NCBI GenBank assembly: GCA_950022295.1
Contig: OX465600.1
Coordinates: 293,057,782 to 293,121,781, forward strand
DNA from: Bromus sterilis
Taxonomy: Eukaryota > Streptophyta > Magnoliopsida > Poales > Poaceae
Direction: 5' to 3'
Length of the DNA: 64,000 nucleotides
Part shown: positions 44,265 through 55,636 of the stretch, one piece after another
Layout of the letters: each line of letters begins with the position of its first letter
Position numbering within the stretch: position 1 is the stretch's first letter
Program-made: the position numbers and the translations under genes
Notes under the pieces: generated by a model
Database searches by the model: none
Seen by the model: only the letters and a program-made list of their open reading frames with translations
What the model was told of the DNA's origin: nothing

Positions 44265-46797
44265 ACATCCCCAAGCTTAATTCCTGCTCGTCCTCGAGTA
44301 GGTAAATGATAACAACATAATTTCTGTGGTGACATGCTAGCAACCATAAAAGAACTTTGAAAAGTAAAGCAATCAAGGTTAGAGATTCAAATCAAGTCAT
44401 AACATGCAAGAGTCTATATTAGCATTGAAACAGGTAACAAAAGAACATTAGGTGCAAGAGCTCTCGCTGTCTGTGACTCGAATGTCCACAAATGGTGTTT
44501 GCGTGCAAGAAAGGAGATAGGGAATACGAGAAAAGGTATTTTTGTGTTGAGAACTCAATCTACTAAAGTTTCACACTTGGTCCTCTTTGGAATCTTATCT
44601 TGACTCGTCCCCAGACCACTAGCCAGGTACAAGTCAATTTGATTCACTCCTTTTCGATATTTCGAGCACTCATGCAATGGATGAGCGTAGGCACGACAGT
44701 TGACACTTAGGATGGCAAAGAGAGAATATGGTGGAGAAGGAAGACAAAAAGGGTGAGAAAGGCTCACATCAATGAGGACAATCATAGGCAAGAGACGCCA
44801 AATGATAGATATGATGTGAGGAGTAGGGATTGCCATGCAACGGATGCACATACGAGCTAAGAAGCTCTCCAATATAGCTATATGCATAATGATCATCTCT
44901 ATGGAGTACAAGGATATAGAGGGAGTACTAGTGTGGATCTCTCAAAAGGATAGTAGCGTTGCCCCTTTCTCTCTTTTTATTTCTTTTTCTCTTTTTTCTA
45001 TTTTTTTGTATTTTTTTGTGGCCTCAATGGCTCTTTCTATCTAACTCTCATTTGTCCTCTTTGGGATCTTTTAATGTGTCCACTTTGGGATCTTTTCCTC
45101 ACTTAAGGGCAACACTCTATTTTACAAGAAGGTAAAGGAGATCTTTCACACTTTACAAGGTACTCAAAAACATAAAGAAGATATAACTATCCTGAAGTAT
45201 GCAATGTATGCCTCTGCCAGTGTAGCGGGAACATGTATGACATGAAGATCAAGTCATTAAGAGGTGGAAGTTGCATGGCAATGTAACTCGGAAAGGCTAT
45301 GGAAATGCATTGATAGGTAGGTATGGTGGCTGTTTTATGATGACAGAGCGTATCATGCAAAGGGTTTGGATGTACCGGCGAAGGTGGACACCAACTCTCG
45401 GAGTGAGAAGAAGGCAATGCACGGCACATGAGAGACAAGTACCCCGAGGAGGAGTGTATGGGGGTTTGGTTATCCTTGCGCATCCTCGACTCATGGTACG
45501 TGAGTGTTCTCTGATATTCGACTCCTCAGAAGAGTAGTGATCCATCTAGTAGCTAGAGTTCTCAACTGTTTTTTGTAGGTTTTGAAAATAAACACGGATT
45601 GCCAAAAATACGACACCTATCACTAATAGGCTAGAGCTCTTGACACCAAAAGTCCAAACATTACTCATAACAATACCTCAAAACTATTGCAAGCTACTAC
45701 TAAAATTAAATAGCAACCTCAATTACCTACTTTCAAGACAAAACACAAGTCAGTGCAACAACCAACTCTCTTTAACAAGATAAACATGAAAACTAAAAAG
45801 AGTTCCAGCAACAAACTAAACAAAATCCAAGGCTCTTTCTAAAGACAAACTAAGACTAAAACTAAACATGGCAGTAGCTATGAAAATATGAAGAACACAC
45901 AACAGCAAAAAGATAGGCATGAAGAATCCTATGATGTGTTCTAGATTTTGAAAGTGGAGCGTGTTTCTCTCCCACACAAAGTAAGAAGGGATCTAACTTG
46001 TTATGAACAGCAAGCAAAGTTAAAGAAAACTAAAAACAAAACCTAAGAGCGAGACGCTCCAAGAATAGCACATAACACATGAAGTGATAAAAATATAGTG
46101 AGACGAAGGACGAACTGATGATTTGTTGATGGAGAAGGGGATGCACGGGGGCATACCCAAGCTTAGACGCTTGAGTCTTCTTGAATATTTGTTGGGGATG
46201 CACGGGGGCATCCCCAAGCTTGAGCGCTTGACACTCCTGGATCTTCTTCCATCATCTTCCATCGCACACTTGAAAACTCCCTTCATACATAACTCATCAT
46301 AAGCTGATTAGAGAGGTTAGTACCCTTAATAAATAATTTTTCTCCACTGGATATAAAGATATTCTTGAAGAGCTACTGTTTCTCAAGAGTGCAAAAAAGT
46401 TTTTTGCAAAGAAAAATCAAGCTTAAGGTTTGCAAAAGTTAGGAGAGACTAAACGTGGCAGAATCTATGAAAAACAGAACAACAGATAGTAAAGAATTTT
46501 TTTGGGGCACTTCTGCAACTCAAATCAAAAAACTCAGAACATACGGAAGTGTCGTAATTGTATAGAGCATACTGTGTAAAAATTCAGCTCAAAAAGATGA
46601 ACTGGGATTTTTATGGAATTTTTCTGGTCACGAGGACAGAATCTGTTTTCTGGACAACATGTCACAACTTCTACTTCACTTGCCGTAAGAGGCTATAACT
46701 AGGCACAAAGTTGAAAAATAAAGATACAATGATGCTGATACAGTAGTAACAATCATCGAGACACAACAAAAAGAAAAAAGAAATCCTAAATTCGTTG
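44265..46797 (-). other. Array 2 first internal region, non-coding 3' part
   Basis: Starts with the polypurine tract at 44265-44278. Relative to the next internal region it lacks about 22 bp near 45345 and about 115 bp near 45430. A two-copy minisatellite is at about 45050-45096. From about 46243 onwards it becomes identical, as far as read, to the following copies. Confidence 0.65.
46020..46286 (-). CDS. Small conserved ORF, array 2 copy 1
   Basis: 88 codons, MKGVFKCAMEDDGRRSRS...GFVFSFL. Two SLGMPPCIP peptides are encoded by the duplicated GCTTGGGGATG motif, followed by a hydrophobic end (HYIFITSCVMCYSWSVSLLG) that could span a membrane. Related to the frame at 686-1105. Coding status is unproven. 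Confidence 0.3.
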   Translation of the reverse strand: MKGVFKCAMEDDGRRSRSVKRSSLGMPPCIPNKYSRRLKRLSLGMPPCIPFSINKSSVRPSSHYIFITSCVMCYSWSVSLLGFVFSFL

Positions 46798-46811
46798 CGG
46801 GCTGCCTCCCG
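46798..46811 (-). other. Hairpin block, array 2 copy 1
   Basis: CGGGCTGCCTCCCG on the plus strand, just beyond the ORF2 stop. Confidence 0.5.
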
Positions 46812-46831
46812 AAAGCGCTTCTTTAAAGCGA

Positions 46832-47476
46832 TTAGCTAGGTTTAAAGATTATAGAAAATGCTCTCACAAGAATAAGAATTTTGAAGCAAAAGAGAGCATC
46901 AAGAAGCAAATGTGAAACACATTTAAGCCTAACCCACTTCCTATGCATAGGCATCTTGTAAGAAAATGAATCAAAGAAGCACAAAGTGACATGCATAGGA
47001 AGGTAGAACAAGAACAACTTCAAAACTTTCAACATGAAGAGAGGTGTTTTTGTAACATGGAAGTTTCTACAACCAAACTTTCCTCTCTCAAAGTAATTTT
47101 CAGTATCATCATGAACAACATCAAGAATATAACTATCACATAAATCATGTTGTTCATGACCTACAAGCACACGTGTATTGTTTTCAACACGGTTTTTAGG
47201 ATGATAAGATAGATGCAACCCATCACATTGAGCCTTGATAAGAGCATAGTTCTCCGGAATATGAACTGGAGATTTCAAAAGGATAATAGGACAATCAAGT
47301 GTGGGTGCAATAGAAACAATTTCATGCTTAACATGAGGAACTATAGCAAGTTCATCTCCGTAAGCATCATCCATAGTGGCATCACAACCATAAGCATAGA
47401 AGGCGTCAACTTCATCAAAAAGGGATATTTCAAAAGAATCCATAGGATCATAACACTCATATAAGGTAAGAGTCAA
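46832..47476 (-). CDS. Family N ORF2, unknown function, copy 1
   Basis: A 214-codon frame is counted from a TTG at 47476 with no good ATG. The frame is already open upstream to about 47,525 (EEEWSHPCLPSND), so it is better read as the second half of one protein whose first half is ORF1, joined by a one-base shift in the purine run. Visible features are an acidic, aromatic N-terminal part (YECYDPMDSFEISLFDEVDA), HPKNRVENNTRVLVGHEQHD in the middle and a hydrophobic, cysteine-containing C-terminal third (LFLFYLPMHVTLCFFDSFSY). No gag, pol or env domain is recognised. Similar sequences are recalled from pol-less Triticeae elements. Confidence 0.45.
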   Translation of the reverse strand: MTLTLYECYDPMDSFEISLFDEVDAFYAYGCDATMDDAYGDELAIVPHVKHEIVSIAPTLDCPIILLKSPVHIPENYALIKAQCDGLHLSYHPKNRVENNTRVLVGHEQHDLCDSYILDVVHDDTENYFERGKFGCRNFHVTKTPLFMLKVLKLFLFYLPMHVTLCFFDSFSYKMPMHRKWVRLKCVSHLLLDALFCFKILILVRAFSIIFKPS

Positions 47477-48084
47477 AGAGTTACTGTCATTAGAAGGTAG
47501 ACATGGATGGCTCCATTCTTCCTCCTCTTTTCGTCACTCTCCTCCTCTTTTTCATCCAAGGAGCTTTCAGGTTCAGTAATTTCTTCTTCCATAGAGTCCT
47601 GCAAAACATTAGTCTCTTCCTTTGGAGGAGAGATTCTCTCAAGATGATCAGTAATATAATAATTTGCATCATAATTTTCCAAACAATAGTTAAGTATAGC
47701 AAGACTCTCAGATTTGTAAGGGGTGTCATCAATATTTTGAAGAAAAGAAGTAATTTCATAGGCACCCTTAAAAGCAACAAATTCTTCTATTTGTTCTGCA
47801 TCATAAAATTCATAATTTCCCTTAGCATAAGAAGCTAAGGTTTCATCCTCATTGTACTCACATTGGAAAGCAAGGTGTTTGTGCCTCATAAAGCAACAAG
47901 ATTCATCCCTACAGAAAGATATATTATATATTGAGCACAAGTTTTTAGCATACTCATACGATTGATGTATGAGTCTCCATAAGTGTATCCCCTTTTGAGA
48001 CAAGCGATATTCCTTGTAATATTCTTGTTGATCCTCGGTGAATCCTCCATGCCAATAAGATCTAGTTTCAAAGAAGTTAGACAT
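47473..48084 (-). CDS. Family N ORF1, unknown function, copy 1
   Basis: A 203-codon frame runs from ATG at 48084, about 180 bases inside the 5' LTR, the normal place for a first retroelement gene. It has an aromatic N-terminal region (SYWHGGFTEDQQEYYKEYRL, QKGIHLWRLIHQSYEYAKNL), a central acidic region (EQIEEFVAFKGAYEITSFLQ) and a very acidic C-terminus (EEEITEPESSLDEKEEESDE). The end at 47473 overlaps ORF2 by four bases in another frame. No retroviral motif is found. It may be a highly diverged gag substitute, but that is speculation. Confidence 0.5.
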   Translation of the reverse strand: MSNFFETRSYWHGGFTEDQQEYYKEYRLSQKGIHLWRLIHQSYEYAKNLCSIYNISFCRDESCCFMRHKHLAFQCEYNEDETLASYAKGNYEFYDAEQIEEFVAFKGAYEITSFLQNIDDTPYKSESLAILNYCLENYDANYYITDHLERISPPKEETNVLQDSMEEEITEPESSLDEKEEESDEKRRKNGAIHVYLLMTVTL

Positions 48085-48231
48085 TGATTGGTAAGTAAGG
48101 AACTAGACATACTATATTTTTTTTTTGATTTTTGATAAAGGACACAAAGATAAAAACTGAAAGGTAAACTAACAAGGCTAAAAAACAAGGGTAAAGGGTA
48201 GTGTGCAACTCCCCTATCTTAGCACTCGGAG

Positions 48232-48249
48232 TCCCCGGCAACGGCGCCA
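48232..48249 (-). other. PBS, array 2 copy 1
   Basis: TGGCGCCGTTGCCGGGGA on the minus strand is a perfect match to the tRNA-Asp type, 11 bases from the LTR. Confidence 0.85.
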
Positions 48250-48260
48250 GAAAACTTGCT

Positions 48261-49882
48261 TGATGGCTTCTCGCCCCTTCGTTGGTTTCCCCAAGTGTAA
48301 GGTTGAGATGTAGTGCAGCAGTAGTTTTCCCTCGGTGAAGATACCAAGGTTTGTCTCCAGCAGGACTCCAGAGATGATAAGTAGGTGTCAGCGGCGCAAC
48401 TTACGCGGACCTGCACACAGACACAGATAACTTTGTTCCCAACGAAGTTCAGAGAGGTTGTCAATCTCTCTGGTCTTGTTGTTTACAAAGGATAAAATGC
48501 AAGGGATAATGATAGCAAATAAAAGCGGTAAAGTAAATGTAGCGTGGAAACAGTGATAAGGATATGGACCGGGATACGTGATGTTCGCTAGTGATGTCTC
48601 TCTCCCAAAAGACGATAAAATTGCTATGCGAGGTAAACAAATTACAGAAAGGAAATTGACAGGATTAAGAACGCACCGCAATGCTAACTATGCTACAAAA
48701 GAAAGGAAGAGGTTCAAAAGCACGTGCAGTACGCCAAAGTAAGTAGACCAAAATCCATCTGCATCTACTACTAATCATCCACCTTGAGATATCTATCCAG
48801 AACATCTCGCTGGTATTAAGTTGCGAGCCCCACCCAAAGTGTAAACCCAAAGCAACAGACAACTGCATTAAAAAGAACTCCGCGTAAAGTAAACAATCCT
48901 TGTAACCGTGGTTACAAACACCGTTGTTTTCCCCCTTGTGGCAACAAAACATCCCCTAGACTCATGTTTCAGTCAGTCAAGCGTGTCATCGGGGGTCATG
49001 AACCCACAATCTAGCACAACGTTCCCTCTTGGAGTCACTACCTACTACTTGGCCAAAGCAATAAACAGCAACGGAGAACATGCAAGAATTACTTAGGAAC
49101 AAATATATAAAAGATAGAAACCAAATATATTACTCTATCACAATCTGAACATAATCTCATAATCCATCAGATCCGATCAAACTCAACATAGCAATAGCAG
49201 AAATATTACAAAGGTGCCTCGATCATGTAGGGCATCTCACGAGGTCTAAACAATGAAGATCAAAGAGGGGAGGAGAACATCACATAGCTACTGACCACGG
49301 ACCCATGGTCCAAGGAAAACTACTCACGGGACATCCGGGGAGCATCCATGGTGGAGAGGAGACTCCCGAAACTCAATCCTCCCTCCCGCAGGGTGCCGAG
49401 AAGAGGTCTTCTGGTGCTCCCAATCTTGGAAGCGCGACGGCGGCGGAACAGAGGCGAGTTCGCGGAATAGGGTTCTTCTTCTAGAGTTTTCCCGTGACGG
49501 GGGATAAATAGGCGAAAGGGGGCAGCCAGAGGTGGGCCAGGGGCCCCACGTGCCCCCCTGGCGTGGCCAGGGGTGGGGCCGCGTCGGGTGGCCGCCTGGC
49601 CCCCCCCCTTGGCCCCCCTCTGGCCCCTCTCGGTCTTTTCTGGAAGCTTCCTGTACGCTGATTTTTTCTGTATTTTTCCCGGAATTTTCCTGGCACTTTT
49701 TATATGGGGGAAAACTGAAATAGAAAAACAGCAGAAAACAGGAACTAGCACTGGGGTGCACTGAGTTAATAGGTTAGTCCAAATATGATCAAAAGTGTAT
49801 GAAAGTATATCTAGATCATAGCAATATCACACAAAACATGCATGGAGCAAGCAGAAATTATAGATACGTTTTGGACGTATCA
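48261..49882 (-). repeat. Array 2 LTR A2
   Basis: 1622 bp, start TGATGGCTTCTCGCCCC, end GGACGTATCA on the plus strand. A run of 9 C is at about 49600-49608. TATA-type ATAAATAG is at 49504-49511. Confidence 0.92.
49504..49511 (-). promoter_or_regulatory. TATA box of array 2 LTRs
   Basis: CTATTTAT on the minus strand next to the GC-rich block; identical sites at 43910-43917, 55258-55265 and 61012-61019. Confidence 0.55.
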
Positions 49883-52551
49883 ACATCCCCAAGCTTAATT
49901 CCTGCTCGTCCTCGAGTAGGTAAATGATAACAACATAATTTCTGTGGTGACATGCTAGCAACCATAAAAGAACTTTGAAAAGTAAAGCAATCAAGGTTAG
50001 AGATTCAAATCAAGTCATAACATGCAAGAGTCTATATTAGCATTGAAACAAGTAACAAAAGAACATTAGGTGCAAGAGCTCTCGCTGTCCGTGACTCGAA
50101 TGTCCACAAATGGTGTTTGCGTGCAAGAAAGGGGATAGGGAATACGAGAAAAAGTATTTTTGTGTTGAGAACTCAATCTACTAAAGTTTCACACTTGGTC
50201 CTCTTTGGAATCTTATCTTGACTCGTCCCCAGACCACTAGCCAGGTACAAGTCAATTTGATTCACTCCTTTTCGATATTTCGAGCACTCATGCAATGGAT
50301 GAGCGTAGGCACGAGAGTTGACACTTAGGATGGAAAAGAGAGAATATGGTGGAGAAGGAAGACAAAAAGGGCGAGAAAGGCTCACATCAATGAGGAAAAG
50401 CATACGCAAGAGACGCCAAATGATAGATATGATGTGAGGAGTAGGGATTTCCATGCAACGGATGCACATACGAGTTAAGAAGCTCTCCAATATAGCTATA
50501 TGCATAATGATCATCTCTATGGAGTACAAGGATATAGAGGGAGTACTAGTGTGGATCTCTCAAAAGGATAGTAGTGTTGCCCCTTTCTCTCTTTTTATTT
50601 CTTTTTCTCTTTTTTCTATTTTCTTTGTATTTTTTTGTGGCCTCAATGGCTCTTTCTATTCAACTCTCATTTGTCCTCTTTGGGATCTTTTAATGTGTCC
50701 ACTTTGGGATCTTTTCCTCACTTAAGGGCAACACTCTATTTTACAAGAAGGTAAAGGAGATCTTTCACACTTTACAAGGTACTCAAAAACATAAAGAAGA
50801 TATAACTATCCTGAAGTATGCAATGTATGCCTCTGCCAGTGTAGCGGGAACATGTATGACATGAAGATCAAGTCATTAAGAGGTGGAAGTTGCATGGCAA
50901 TGTAACTCGGAAAGGCTATGGAAATGCCTTGATAGGTAGGTATGGTGGCTGTTTTGAGGAAAGATAAAGGGAGGCTTATGATGACAGAGCGTATCATGCC
51001 AAGGGTTTGGATGTACCGGCGAAGGTGGACACCAACTCTCGGAGTGAGAAGAAGGCAATGCACGACACATGAGAGGCTAGCAAAATATGGGAAGGTGGAA
51101 GTGTCAACTCTCAATACTTAAATTAGTCCGAAGAACTCATGCACTTATTATCGGTAACACTCAATCTAATAAGGAGGTTCACAAAGAGACAAGTACCCCG
51201 AGGAGGAGTGTATGGGGGTTTGGTTATCCTTGCGCATCCTCGACTCATGGTACATGAGTGTTCTCTGATATTCGACTCCTCAGAAGAGTAGTGATCCATC
51301 TAGTAGCTAGAGTTCTCAACTGGTTTTTGTAGGTTTTGAAAATAAACACGGATTGCCCAAAATACGACACCTATCACTAATAGGCTAGAGCTCTTGACAC
51401 CAAAAGTCCAAACATTACTCATAACAATACCTTAAAACTATTGCAAGCTACTACTAAAATTAAATAGCAACCTCAATTACCTACTTTCAAGACAAAACAC
51501 AAGTCAGTGCAACAACCAACTCTCTTTAACGAGATAAACATGAAAACTAAAAAGAGTTCCAGCAACAAACTAAACAAAATCCAAGGCTCTTGCTAAAGAC
51601 AAACTAAGACTAAAACTAAACATGGAAGTAGCTATGAAAAGATAAAGAACACACAACAGCAAAAAGATAGGCATGAAGAATCCTATGATGTGTTCTAGAT
51701 TTTGAAAGTGGAGCGTGTTTCTCTAACACACAAAGTAAGAAGGGATCTAACTTGTTATGAACAGCAAGCAAAGCTAAAGAAAACTAAAAACAAAACCTAA
51801 GAGCGAGACGCTCCAAGCATAGCACATAACACATGAAGTGATAAAAATATAGTGAGACGAAGGACGAACTGATGATTTGTTGATGGAGAAGGGGATGCAC
51901 GGGGGCATCCCCAAGCTTAGACGCTTGAGTCTTCTTGAATATTTGTTGGGGATGCATGGGGGCATACCCAAGCTTGAGCGCTTGACACTCCTGGATATTC
52001 TTCCATCATCTTCCATCGCACACTTGAAAACTCCCTTCATACATAACTCATCATAAGCTGATTAGAGAGGTTAGTACCCTTAATAAATAATTTTTCTCCA
52101 CTGGATATAAAGATATTCTTGAAGAGCTACTGTTTCTCAAGAGTGCAAAAAAGTTTTTTGCAAAGAAAAATCAAGCTTAAGGTTTGCAAAAGTTAGGAGA
52201 GACTAAACGTGGCAGAATCTATGAAAAACAGAACAACAGATAGTAAAGAATTTTTTTGGGGCACTTCTGCAACTCAAATCAAAAAACTCAGAACATACGG
52301 AAGTGTCGTAATTGTATAGAGCATACTGTGTAAAAATTCAGCTCAAAAAGATGAACTGGGATTTTTATGGAATTTTTCTGGTCACGAGGACAGAATCTGT
52401 TTTCTGGACAACATGTCACAACTTCTACTTCACTTGCCGTAAGAGGCTATAACTAGGCACAAAGTTGAAAAATAAAGATACAATGATGCTGATACAGTAG
52501 TAACAATCATCGAGACACAACAAAAAGAAAAAAGAAATCCTAAATTCGTTG
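49883..52551 (-). other. Array 2 second internal region, non-coding 3' part
   Basis: Polypurine tract at 49883-49896. It carries the segments missing from the first copy. One base (50346, GGATGGAAAAG) differs from the later copies (GGATGGCAAAG). No recognised protein apart from the small frame listed next. Confidence 0.65.
51774..52040 (-). CDS. Small conserved ORF, array 2 copy 2
   Basis: Same 88-codon frame as at 46020 with two changes (DDGRISRS and CYAWS). It straddles the point where the repeated unit begins. Confidence 0.3.
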   Translation of the reverse strand: MKGVFKCAMEDDGRISRSVKRSSLGMPPCIPNKYSRRLKRLSLGMPPCIPFSINKSSVRPSSHYIFITSCVMCYAWSVSLLGFVFSFL

Positions 52552-52585
52552 CGGGCTGCCTCCCGAAAGCGCTTCTTTAAAGCGA

Positions 52586-53230
52586 TTAGCTAGGTTTAAA
52601 GATTATAGAAAATGCTCTCACAAGAATAAGAATTTTGAAGCAAAAGAGAGCATCAAGAAGCAAATGTGAAACACATTTAAGCCTAACCCACTTCCTATGC
52701 ATAGGCATCTTGTAAGAAAATGAATCAAAGAAGCACAAAGTGACATGCATAGGAAGGTAGAACAAGAACAACTTCAAAACTTTCAACATGAAGAGAGGTG
52801 TTTTTGTAACATGGAAGTTTCTACAACCAAACTTTCCTCTCTCAAAGTAATTTTCAGTATCATCATGAACAACATCAAGAATATAACTATCACATAAATC
52901 ATGTTGTTCATGACCTACAAGCACACGTGTATTGTTTTCAACACGGTTTTTAGGATGATAAGATAGATGCAACCCATCACATTGAGCCTTGATAAGAGCA
53001 TAGTTCTCCGGAATATGAACTGGAGATTTCAAAAGGATAATAGGACAATCAAGTGTGGGTGCAATAGAAACAATTTCATGCTTAACATGAGGAACTATAG
53101 CAAGTTCATCTCCGTAAGCATCATCCATAGTGGCATCACAACCATAAGCATAGAAGGCGTCAACTTCATCAAAAAGGGATATTTCAAAAGAATCCATAGG
53201 ATCATAACACTCATATAAGGTAAGAGTCAA
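52586..53230 (-). CDS. Family N ORF2, copy 2
   Basis: Translation identical to 46832-47476, with the same missing ATG. The hairpin block is at 52552-52565. Confidence 0.45.
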   Translation of the reverse strand: MTLTLYECYDPMDSFEISLFDEVDAFYAYGCDATMDDAYGDELAIVPHVKHEIVSIAPTLDCPIILLKSPVHIPENYALIKAQCDGLHLSYHPKNRVENNTRVLVGHEQHDLCDSYILDVVHDDTENYFERGKFGCRNFHVTKTPLFMLKVLKLFLFYLPMHVTLCFFDSFSYKMPMHRKWVRLKCVSHLLLDALFCFKILILVRAFSIIFKPS

Positions 53231-53838
53231 AGAGTTACTGTCATTAGAAGGTAGACATGGATGGCTCCATTCTTCCTCCTCTTTTCGTCACTCTCCTCCT
53301 CTTTTTCATCCAAGGAGCTTTCAGGTTCAGTAATTTCTTCTTCCATAGAGTCCTGCAAAACATTAGTCTCTTCCTTTGGAGGAGAGATTCTCTCAAGATG
53401 ATCAGTAATATAATAATTTGCATCATAATTTTCCAAACAATAGTTAAGTATAGCAAGACTCTCAGATTTGTAAGGGGTGTCATCAATATTTTGAAGAAAA
53501 GAAGTAATTTCATAGGCACCCTTAAAAGCAACAAATTCTTCTATTTGTTCTGCATCATAAAATTCATAATTTCCCTTAGCATAAGAAGCTAAGGTTTCAT
53601 CCTCATTGTACTCACATTGGAAAGCAAGGTGTTTGTGCCTCATAAAGCAACAAGATTCATCCCTACAGAAAGATATATTATATATTGAGCACAAGTTTTT
53701 AGCATACTCATACGATTGATGTATGAGTCTCCATAAGTGTATCCCCTTTTGAGACAAGCGATATTCCTTGTAATATTCTTGTTGATCCTCGGTGAATCCT
53801 CCATGCCAATAAGATCTAGTTTCAAAGAAGTTAGACAT
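53227..53838 (-). CDS. Family N ORF1, copy 2
   Basis: Translation identical to 47473-48084; PBS at 53986-54003. Confidence 0.5.
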   Translation of the reverse strand: MSNFFETRSYWHGGFTEDQQEYYKEYRLSQKGIHLWRLIHQSYEYAKNLCSIYNISFCRDESCCFMRHKHLAFQCEYNEDETLASYAKGNYEFYDAEQIEEFVAFKGAYEITSFLQNIDDTPYKSESLAILNYCLENYDANYYITDHLERISPPKEETNVLQDSMEEEITEPESSLDEKEEESDEKRRKNGAIHVYLLMTVTL

Positions 53839-54014
53839 TGATTGGTAAGTAAGGAACTAGACATACTATATTTTTTTTTTGATTTTTGATAAAGGACACA
53901 AAGATAAAAACTGAAAGGTAAACTAACAAGGCTAAAAAACAAGGGTAAAGGGTAGTGTGCAACTCCCCTATCTTAGCACTCGGAGTCCCCGGCAACGGCG
54001 CCAGAAAACTTGCT

Positions 54015-55636
54015 TGATGGCTTCTCGCCCCTTCGTTGGTTTCCCCAAGTGTAAGGTTGAGATGTAGTGCAGCAGTAGTTTTCCCTCGGTGAAGATACCA
54101 AGGTTTGTCTCCAGCAGGACTCCAGAGATGATAAGTAGGTGTCAGCGGCGCAACTTACGCGGACCTGCACACAGACACAGATAACTTTGTTCCCAACGAA
54201 GTTCAGAGAGGTTGTCAATCTCTCTGGTCTTGTTGTTTACAAAGGATAAAATGCAAGGGATAATGATAGCAAATAAAAGCGGTAAAGTAAATGTAGCGTG
54301 GAAACAGTGATAAGGATATGGACCGGGATACGTGATGTTCGCTAGTGATGTCTCTCTCCCAAAAGACGATAAAATTGCTATGCGAGGTAAACAAATTACA
54401 GAAAGGAAATTGACAGGATTAAGAACGCACCGCAATGCTAACTATGCTACAAAAGAAAGGAAGAGGTTCAAAAGCACGTGCAGTACGCCAAAGTAAGTAG
54501 ACCAAAATCCATCTGCATCTACTACTAATCATCCACCTTGAGATATCTATCCAGAACATCTCGCTGGTATTAAGTTGCGAGCCCCACCCAAAGTGTAAAC
54601 CCAAAGCAACAGACAACTGCATTAAAAAGAACTCCGCGTAAAGTAAACAATCCTTGTAACCGTGGTTACAAACACCGTTGTTTTCCCCCTTGTGGCAACA
54701 AAACATCCCCTAGACTCATGTTTCAGTCAGTCAAGCGTGTCATCGGGGGTCATGAACCCACAATCTAGCACAACGTTCCCTCTTGGAGTCACTACCTACT
54801 ACTTGGCCAAAGCAATAAACAGCAACGGAGAACATGCAAGAATTACTTAGGAACAAATATATAAAAGATAGAAACCAAATATATTACTCTATCACAATCT
54901 GAACATAATCTCATAATCCATCAGATCCGATCAAACTCAACATAGCAATAGCAGAAATATTACAAAGGTGCCTCGATCATGTAGGGCATCTCACGAGGTC
55001 TAAACAATGAAGATCAAAGAGGGGAGGAGAACATCACATAGCTACTGACCACGGACCCATGGTCCAAGGAAAACTACTCACGGGACATCCGGGGAGCATC
55101 CATGGTGGAGAGGAGACTCCCGAAACTCAATCCTCCCTCCCGCAGGGTGCCGAGAAGAGGTCTTCTGGTGCTCCCAATCTTGGAAGCGCGACGGCGGCGG
55201 AACAGAGGCGAGTTCGCGGAATAGGGTTCTTCTTCTAGAGTTTTCCCGTGACGGGGGATAAATAGGCGAAAGGGGGCAGCCAGAGGTGGGCCAGGGGCCC
55301 CACGTGCCCCCCTGGCGTGGCCAGGGGTGGGGCCGCGTCGGGTGGCCGCCTGGCCCCCCCCCTTGGCCCCCCTCTGGCCCCTCTCGGTCTTTTCTGGAAG
55401 CTTCCTGTACGCTGATTTTTTCTGTATTTTTCCCGGAATTTTCCTGGCACTTTTTATATGGGGGAAAACTGAAATAGAAAAACAGCAGAAAACAGGAACT
55501 AGCACTGGGGTGCACTGAGTTAATAGGTTAGTCCAAATATGATCAAAAGTGTATGAAAGTATATCTAGATCATAGCAATATCACACAAAACATGCATGGA
55601 GCAAGCAGAAATTATAGATACGTTTTGGACGTATCA
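54015..55636 (-). repeat. Array 2 LTR A3
   Basis: 1622 bp and the same as A2 as far as read, including a run of 9 C. Confidence 0.92.

Noticed and set aside
44919..44935. GAGGGAGTACTAGT resembling the end of a Stowaway MITE
   Set aside because: No matching inverted end or TA duplication nearby, and the sequence is part of the family N internal region in several copies.
47490..47838. 96- and 111-codon frames overlapping ORF1
   Set aside because: Shadow frames of ORF1 on the same and opposite strands with repetitive composition.
48232..48249. tRNA-Asp-like sequence that could suggest a tRNA gene
   Set aside because: Only the 18-base complement of the tRNA 3' end is present, next to an LTR; it is a primer-binding site.
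49320..49761. Frames of about 145 codons within each array LTR
   Set aside because: They overlap the GC-rich promoter block in several frames, are shared only because the LTRs are copies, and show no protein pattern.
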